Shown here: positions 58,308 through 64,000 of the stretch, in pieces
How positions within the stretch are numbered: position 1 is the stretch's first letter
How the letters are laid out: every line of letters begins with the position of its first letter
DNA from: Acestrorhynchus altus
Lineage: Eukaryota; Chordata; Actinopteri; Characiformes; Acestrorhynchidae
NCBI GenBank assembly: GCA_034509495.1
Contig: CM067507.1
Location: forward strand, 18,506,602 to 18,570,601
Direction of reading: 5' to 3'
Length of the DNA stretch: 64,000 bases
Program-made: the position numbers and the translations under genes
Notes under the pieces: generated by a model
What the model was told of the DNA's origin: nothing
Databases searched by the model: none
What the model saw: the letters and a program-made list of their open reading frames with translations, nothing else

Positions 58308-59198
58308 CAGTGCAACCTGAAAGTATTCACAGCTCTTCTCTTTTTCCACATTATGTTGTTACAGTCTTAGTCCAAAATGGATTCAATTATTTTCTTCCCT
58401 CAAAATTCTACACACAATATCTCACAATGAAAAATTTGTATGAAATTTTTGCCAATTAAAAAAAATAATATATATATATATATATAAATAAATAAAATAT
58501 CTGGCCACAGATGGAGTGCCGCAGAAATAGTTGTCCTTCTGAAAGGTTCTCCTCTCTCCACAGTGCAGTGTTGGAGCTCTGTTGGAGTGACCATTGGGTT
58601 GTTGGTAACCTCCCTGACTAAAGCCCTCCTGCCACCATCCCTCAGTTTGGCTGGGCAGCCAGCTCTATGAAGAGTCCTGGTGGTTCCAACCTTCTTCTGT
58701 TTACAGATGATGGAGGTCACTGTGCTCATTGGAGTCTTCAACGCAGCAGAAACTTTTCTGTGTCTCAATACAATCCTGTCTCTGAGGTCTACAGGCAGTT
58801 CCTTAGACTTCATGGCTTGGTTTGTACTCTGACATGTACTGTCAACTATGAGACCTTATATGAACAGGTGTGTGTCTTCCCAAATCATGTCCGATCAACT
58901 GAATCTATCACAGGTGTCCAATCAAGCTGTAGAAACATCTGAAGGATGATCAGTGGAAACAAGATGTACCTGAGCTCAGTTTTGAGTGTCACTGCAAAGA
59001 CTGTGAAAACATATGTACGTGTTGTATTTTTGTGTTTTATTTTTAATACATTTGCAAAACGTTCTCACTTTGGCATTATGATGTACTGTGTGTAAAATTT
59101 TGGGGGAAAAAATGAATTTAATCTGTTTTTGAACAAGCTTGAAACATAATATGTGCAAAAAGTGAAGCGCTGTTAATACTTTCCGGATGAATTGTGTG
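58308..59198 (-). mobile_element. Tc1-like transposon with both long terminal repeats (family T copy 2)
   Basis: Left end CAGTGCAACCTGAAAGTATT after TA. The right end, reverse-complemented, aligns over about 130 bp with the left ('gaaagtattaacagcgcttc'; 'cccccaaaattttacacaca'). The element is 891 bp against about 1.6 kb for full fish Tc1 elements, because the C-terminal two thirds of the transposase are missing. TA at both flanks. Confidence 0.9.
58400..58813 (-). pseudogene. Tc1-like transposase N-terminal fragment
   Basis: 137 codons beginning MKSKELPVDLRDRIVLRHRK, through the two helix-turn-helix segments (STVTSIICKQKKVGTTRTLH; ALVREVTNNPMVTPTELQ; RRTTISAALH), then running into an AT repeat and out of homology. 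Lacks the DDE catalytic domain. Carries the same deletion after RHR as the copy at 44392. Nonfunctional as an enzyme; a DNA-binding fragment could in principle still bind TIRs if made. Confidence 0.88.
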
Positions 59199-59777
59199 TA
59201 AATCACTCCTTTCGCAAAGCCTAAAGTTTGATTTATGAAAATTCTGATATGTTCCAATACACACTTCAATCGAGTCACTATTCCTGCAACAGGGGCAGTT
59301 TTATATCCTTCTATAAGCGTATGCTAGTATGTTCTGATTTTCTCTGTCAACCCCACCCCTCTGAACAGATGGCTGGAGAGAATGCCCAGGACACAGTGGG
59401 GGATCGAGGGAGAGACTGAGAGAGACACACACATACTACAATGTGGGAAAAGGACCAAAAAACACAGCAACATATTACTGCTTTCTTGTGCTGTGAGTTT
59501 TGAGCCTTGTGTGGAGAGAAATGCTGGGTGAACACAACCTGCAAACTGGCAAGTTAAACAGGGCAGATGAGGTACGCTGCACTGAAACTAGAACATCATG
59601 TGACACTCTCCAACCCCCCACCAAGAAAATGCTTGCTGTAAGTAACTAGATTTGCATAATTTATGATTATTTATTTTTCTTTGCTGCTATTGATGTACAA
59701 CATTAAAGACAGGCTTCAAAGCAGGCCAAATATTTCCTATCCTGCACATTCACAAAGGAAGTAGAGCAGGAATGACT

Positions 59778-59778
<1 letters not shown>
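59199..59778. other. unique intronic sequence, no feature seen
   Basis: Nothing recognised. Confidence 0.45.

Positions 59779-59815
<37 letters not shown>
59779..59815. repeat. (GA)n microsatellite
   Basis: About 18 GA units. Confidence 0.97.
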
Positions 59816-59819
<4 letters not shown>

Positions 59820-59847
59820 GCAATACATACATCTTATTTTGTGCACA

Positions 59848-60075
59848 CAAATACACTTTGTCCAATTGTTTGTAGACTCCCTTCTAATAAAAGCATTCAG
59901 CTACTTTAAGCTGCACTCATTGCTGACACTGATGTGCAAATGCACAAACAACTTGCTCAGTCCCTTCAAAAAGTACTGCTAATAGAATTGGACTCTCTGT
60001 AGCAAATACACCTGAATTTGAGGTCTGGGCTGTATGAGGTGTAAAGCCCCCAGCGCTGAATATGAGCATCATCAG
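59848..60075 (-). mobile_element. Miniature element family C, 3' half
   Basis: 'actttgtccaattgtttgta', 'gcattcagctactttaagct', 'actgatgtgcaaatgcacaa' and 'ggtgtaaagcccccagcgct' match the right half of other copies in reverse. Confidence 0.74.
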
Positions 60076-61275
60076 CAATGTCATTTCTATGTGATGTAAC
60101 TGGTTTGGTTACAGCTGCTAAACTACAGCAGTACAAACCTGAACTCTGTACCTACATAGTGAAGCACATCACATTTGAATGAATGAAAGTTACTCTTCTA
60201 TAGCAGCTTTCGAAATACCCAAGGACAATTACCACTCTTCACAATTCTTACACTCAGCACTCAGCCAACAAACAGCGACAAGAAGTGGCGGTTAGTTTGC
60301 CTGGTGACGCAAACATGCCTCCACTGTTCATTGGCTAAAATCACGACGCTGCCATTCAGGACTTGCATGACCTTCTCTCGACCAACTTCAACAAAAGCTC
60401 TTTTTCTGCCTTACAGAGTCTGAATGTGTGTCTCCAGCCTGTGTTTACAATGAGGTCTGTTTGTCTTAATCACATGAATAAATAAAAGATTCATTAAAAA
60501 TCGGATTCACTCTGTTTGAGCTACATTTTAAGGTGGAATCCTTGTAACTTTACCTTTACCCAGTTATATGTGCAACTGCCAAATTCCTTCAGATATACAC
60601 ACTGGACACTGTTTTCTTTGTTCCCCATTGCTTCAGTTTTCATGCTTGAACAGCTTTGGACTACAGTGCTACCCCAGCCCTAGCTTCTAAATATGTGGTC
60701 TTCAGGGACGGTGGCGCAAGAGGTATGAACATCAAGCTATGAGTCATCCATGTCCGCACTAGCTATGAATCAGCTTTAATTGCTGCAAAGACTCTGATTT
60801 GTTTTAATACGTTCTCAGACCTTGGTTAGCAAATCAGGTGGCATGTCATCCACTGTAACTAAATCAAATGTCTGAGCAGTATACATTTTCTGACTCTTCA
60901 AACAAGGGCTCCTCTAAGCAACTGCTAAGATCAGAAAACTAAAAGTAATCGATGCCCACAAAGCAGAATAAAGCTGCAAGGAAACTGACAAGCATCTGCA
61001 GCTGGTGGTTCTAGAGTGTGGACTGTTATTAGGAAATAGCTATTCAGGGAATTGTAGAGGTCAAGATGAAATCTGCAAGACGGGCTTGTATACTTGTATG
61101 GTAAGAATCGCAAACCCTGATATGTCTGCCAAGATCCTGCATGCAAACCTTAACTCAAGAGGATTGTGCTCTGCTCCACTGTGTATCCATTCTCGTACAA
61201 ACAGTCTTTGCTGAAGAGTTATAAGAAGGAAAAACCATGTTTAAGGATGCTACAGAACATCTACACAACAGATGA
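60076..61275. other. unique intronic sequence
   Basis: Nothing firm. A short 'gggacggtggcgcaagaggt' at 60705-60724 resembles the head of SINE family G, but no body follows. Confidence 0.4.
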
Positions 61276-61561
61276 ATTTTCTGTAAACGGGTCAAAATAA
61301 ATCTCTTTGGTCACAAAAAATCTGGTCTAAAGGCCTGCGATCTGAGGATCATGTTGCTTGCCATTGTCAGCCGGAGTCTCCCTCTCTGGGTGGGTAGATG
61401 GTGCTCTCTCCCCAATGTGATGCTGGTCGGCACAGGCATCTGCCAGAACTGGTGACCGTGGCCGTCAGGAGAGGATGTAAATGGTGGCAGTTCGAAAAGT
61501 GACAAACACCTTGCCAACTGTGAAGCATGAGGGTGGATCTGTCATGATTTAGGAACGTCTA
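61276..61561 (+). mobile_element. Tc1-like transposase relic, interrupted
   Basis: 'aaataaatctctttggtcac' (INLFGH wording) at about 61297 and 'ccttgccaactgtgaagcat' with 'gagggtggatctgtcatgat' (TVKHEGGSVM wording) at about 61508-61550. These are adjacent motifs in Tc1 transposases, here separated by about 180 bp of unrelated sequence. Nonfunctional. Confidence 0.55.
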
Positions 61562-62270
61562 AAAGGCCAGGTTCACATTACAAGCCTCATTACTCAAATC
61601 TGATTTTTGATCCAATCAGATTTGTCAGTTCACATACATAACCAGTGTCTGTTTTTAATGTGAATGAATCTGCCCCTTAAATATGTGCACATTCCTAAGT
61701 ATATATGCATGCTGCCTCCACAGAGACATTATAAAAGAGGACACTCATCAGTTCAAATAAAGGGCTTGCAATCCTTAACCCTGCTTTTGTTTATGGATAA
61801 AGTCCAACCATTTAAGGTGAGCTGAGGCAGGTTGATATGAATGTGGGGAACCTGCTTCATTATGGGGATCTGCACAAGCGCAAACTCAACCTACCACAGC
61901 GTTTTTGTCAGATTTTATAAATGATGTAAAATGTGTTTCTGAATTGTTAATTTGACTGTTTCGAAAGTAGTTTTGGTCTCTCCCCAATCATATCGGCCAC
62001 TGAGTGAACAGACTCTTCTATTAAGACTTTGGCCTCCCACACCCGCAGTGCTGTGCTCATGGGTGCAGGCAAAAAGCCCCATGAATTCCGATCTGATGAT
62101 TTACATTCATGTCACATGCGCACAAATCTGAAATGCATTTGATCTAGGACCACATATGAAAGTGGCTCATATCTGATTTGAAAAGCCCTGAACAAAATCT
62201 TATCTGGTTCATATTAAGGCAAAAAATTTGATTTGCGGCACTTTAGTCTGGTAATGTGAACATAGCATTA
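61562..62270. mobile_element. nonautonomous DNA element with diverged terminal repeats
   Basis: Left 'caggttcacattacaagcct' and reverse-complemented right 'ctatgttcacattaccagac' share TTCACATTAC. Subterminal 'aaatctgatttttgatccaa' and 'acatatgaaagtggctcata' are wording seen in a fish hAT-like family. No target duplication found; about 0.7 kb, noncoding. Confidence 0.55.
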
Positions 62271-62350
62271 GAGTTCATAAGTGCATTACATTTGTAGTGA
62301 ACTATACACATTGCATTACAATTACCATAAGTGCCTTATTCATGTACAAA

Positions 62351-62460
62351 TCAAAATCAAATCAAATTTTATTTATATAGCGCTTTTTACAACAGCAAGT
62401 TGTCACAAAGCAGCTTTACAAGGATCCGGGTCCGAGCCTCAAATGAGCAGCCAGTAGGCA
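62351..62460 (-). mobile_element. retroelement 3'-tail fragment
   Basis: 'aaattttatttatatagcgc' and 'gttgtcacaaagcagcttta' are the reverse of the tail at 51000-51085. Confidence 0.7.
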
Positions 62461-63045
62461 AACAGTACGTTAATATACATGCGTTTGATATTTTGAAACA
62501 TTTGAAAAACATCCTTCTGAATATTAAAATCATAAACAGTCTGCACGCAATGTAGACTGCAAATGAAAGGTAATGTGATCAAGGAGTGTAGTAACCCATT
62601 AATGTGTACAAGATCAAAGTGCATGAATCAATAACACAATTAGGTCAAATTTGTCATGAAAATCCTCTACAGAGCAGCACGTGCACCTCAGAAAGTTGCA
62701 GCACTAAAACCCTCCACGGGCAGACAAAATCCTGTCCCTCTGGAGGAGTTTACATGTATAATTCATACAACACACATGTTACCTTTGTGTATCAGTGCAA
62801 TATGCTTCCAGGAAATAACACCTGTCCTCAATCAAATTCTCATTTATTTCCACACTATCGTGAGGACAGTGCAGGCTAGTGCAGGTCCAGAAACGCCAAA
62901 CATTCGCTTTGTCTGTGTATTTCATCCAGTGGTGACCTTGGTTCAAAACAATACTGCAGTGCATAAAGTGTTACATAAACCTCCCATTAACGTCCGCATT
63001 CAAACATGAAAAACCTTTTTTAAAGTTTCTTTAAGTAACTACTGC
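62461..63045. other. unique intronic sequence, no feature seen
   Basis: Nothing recognised. Confidence 0.45.
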
Positions 63046-63470
63046 CCAGGGAAGACTTTCTACTAGATTCTGGAGCATTGCTGTGAAGATTTGGTTGCAT
63101 TCAGTAACAACACCATTAGTGAGGTTTGGATGTTCGAAAGGATTCAAAGATTTTATTGTTATTTGCATCACATGTGGTGTTTCAGGTGGAACAAAATTAT
63201 GAAAAAGTAAACAGTAAATAAAAATATAAGGAGAGAAGCAAATGCAATAACAAATATTAATAAATAGGTGCAGTAAACAGCAGCATGAATCACAGTTTTG
63301 CAGCACTGATAAAGTGTCGATTGTCCAGTTAAAGTGTCAAACATCTGCCCTCTAGTTAGAATTTAAGAATCTTACAGTTTCAGGGAAGAAGCTGTTCCTC
63401 AGAGCTTCTCTACAGGGGCTGAATTAATTCATTAGAAGGGAGTCCAAACACATTTGGGCTTATAGTGTAT
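63046..63470 (+). mobile_element. Miniature element family C, split by an insertion
   Basis: Left part 63046-63128 ('gggaagactttctactagat', 'gcattcagtaacaacaccat'); right terminus 63424-63470 ('attcattagaagggagtcca', 'gggcttatagtgtatatt'). The middle is replaced by sequence described in the next entry. Confidence 0.65.
63131..63423. repeat. insert inside family C copy
   Basis: Starts near 'caaagattttattgttattt' and ends near 'gggaagaagctgttcctcag', wording of another dispersed fish repeat with 'gcaataacaa...gtgcag' segments also seen at 51225-51280. Class unknown. Confidence 0.45.
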
Positions 63471-64000
63471 ATTATGTATATACATTCTCATCCTACAGCT
63501 GTTTGGCTCCATCAATTTTCAGCCTGAACTGCTTGTGTGTTCGGCATAATCCACGAAACAGCTTATTTACATAAATAAGTCTTAAGGCCTGATTTATATG
63601 GAAGGAAAACAAACACTTGTGCATTAATGGTATCTTTCACACCAAGTCAGAATGCGACACTGGGAAAAATGTTCCATTAGAGTTTGCTCTTTTTTTTGCT
63701 CTGTAAAGATGTGTTAAAATGAGGCTGACCAATCACAGCTCTGTTATTATGTTTTTTTTCAATCTGGGAAAATCATATTTGCTGTGAACAGGCCTTTAAA
63801 CAAAGAATTTTCAATATATAATAAATATTTCAATATCGCAAACTTTTCTAAACAAGATTTTACTACAAAAACTCACTCAGAATAAGAACGTGCATGAGTC
63901 GTATGTGTGGAAATGGCTGCTTCCAGAAGGATGACACTCAACAAAGTACTTGTGCAAACTATGGCATAGAAACATTGCAGTCATGTAGATAGTTAGATAT
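63471..64000. other. unique intronic sequence, no feature seen
   Basis: Nothing recognised to the window edge. Confidence 0.45.

Larger units (their letters stand above)
21189..64000 (-). other. rbms3: upstream intron of rbms3 (inferred)
   Basis: All sequence to the right of the exon would be the intron preceding it if the gene reads right to left. No second convincing exon was seen here. The expected short N-terminal RBMS3 coding exon (rich in Tyr and Pro) was looked for by eye and not found, so it probably lies beyond 64000. RBMS3 introns are known to be very long in vertebrates. The assignment of the whole interval is inference; a nested noncoding gene cannot be excluded. Confidence 0.6.

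Noticed and set aside
60705..60724. SINE family G head
   Set aside because: Only about 20 bp match and no body follows.
1..64000. Endogenous retrovirus or LTR element
   Set aside because: Looked for paired LTRs, primer-binding sites and reverse-transcriptase or integrase motifs; none recognised.
21189..64000. First coding exon of rbms3 (Tyr/Pro-rich start)
   Set aside because: No segment with that wording and a donor was found by eye; a protein-to-genome alignment would settle it.

Overview
This window looks like a piece of a teleost nuclear genome, probably an otophysan fish such as a characin or catfish relative. That lineage is an inference from the repeat content: many CA/GA/TA microsatellites, Tc1-like transposon relics, hAT-type miniature elements, tRNA-derived SINEs and an L2-clade LINE tail. 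No prokaryotic genes, rRNA, true tRNA, CRISPR array or intact mobile-element gene was found. Most open frames are chance frames or run through microsatellites.

Only one host coding segment can be supported: a 158-nt exon on the minus strand at 21031-21188. Its translation matches the start of the first RNA-recognition motif of the RBMS (c-myc single-strand-binding) RNA-binding proteins, and is closest to RBMS3. It has a canonical GT donor, a tandem NAGNAG acceptor and a good pyrimidine tract. Everything to its right (21189-64000) is read as upstream intron and everything to its left (1-21030) as downstream intron of an rbms3 gene running right to left. On the same strand at 1920-1971 is a short segment resembling the next RBMS exon, but its acceptor is broken, a conserved aromatic is changed and it is about 7 nt short. 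It looks like a decayed or duplicated exon.

The rest is intron with nested repeats. At least ten pieces of one TIR-bearing miniature element (signature 'gtccacaaacatttggac') are scattered throughout. Five Tc1-like groups are recognisable: (i) a long-TIR element at 44.0 and 58.3 kb whose two copies share an internal deletion in the transposase; (ii) a group at 0.3, 7.5, 31.4 and 52.8 kb; (iii) a group at 11.3 and 35.4 kb, the first with a SINE inserted; (iv) short 'caggggttggacaatga' elements at 38.4 and 49.4 kb; (v) a fragment at 61.3 kb. At 48989-50022 a hAT-like element with a perfect 8-bp target duplication contains a second hAT-like element, which contains a Tc1-type element. An unclassified repeat of 0.7-0.8 kb occurs at 9.3, 42.7 and 45 kb, and another direct repeat pair lies at 16.7-18.1 and 18.8-19.2 kb.

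Between the repeats are long unique blocks (23.5-31.4, 33.6-35.3 and 54.9-56.0 kb among others). Some are balanced in composition and microsatellite-free and are candidates for conserved intronic regulatory DNA. One contains a perfect 11-bp inverted repeat with TAATC-type homeodomain cores. Family assignments rest on sequence recognised by eye, with no database search behind them.
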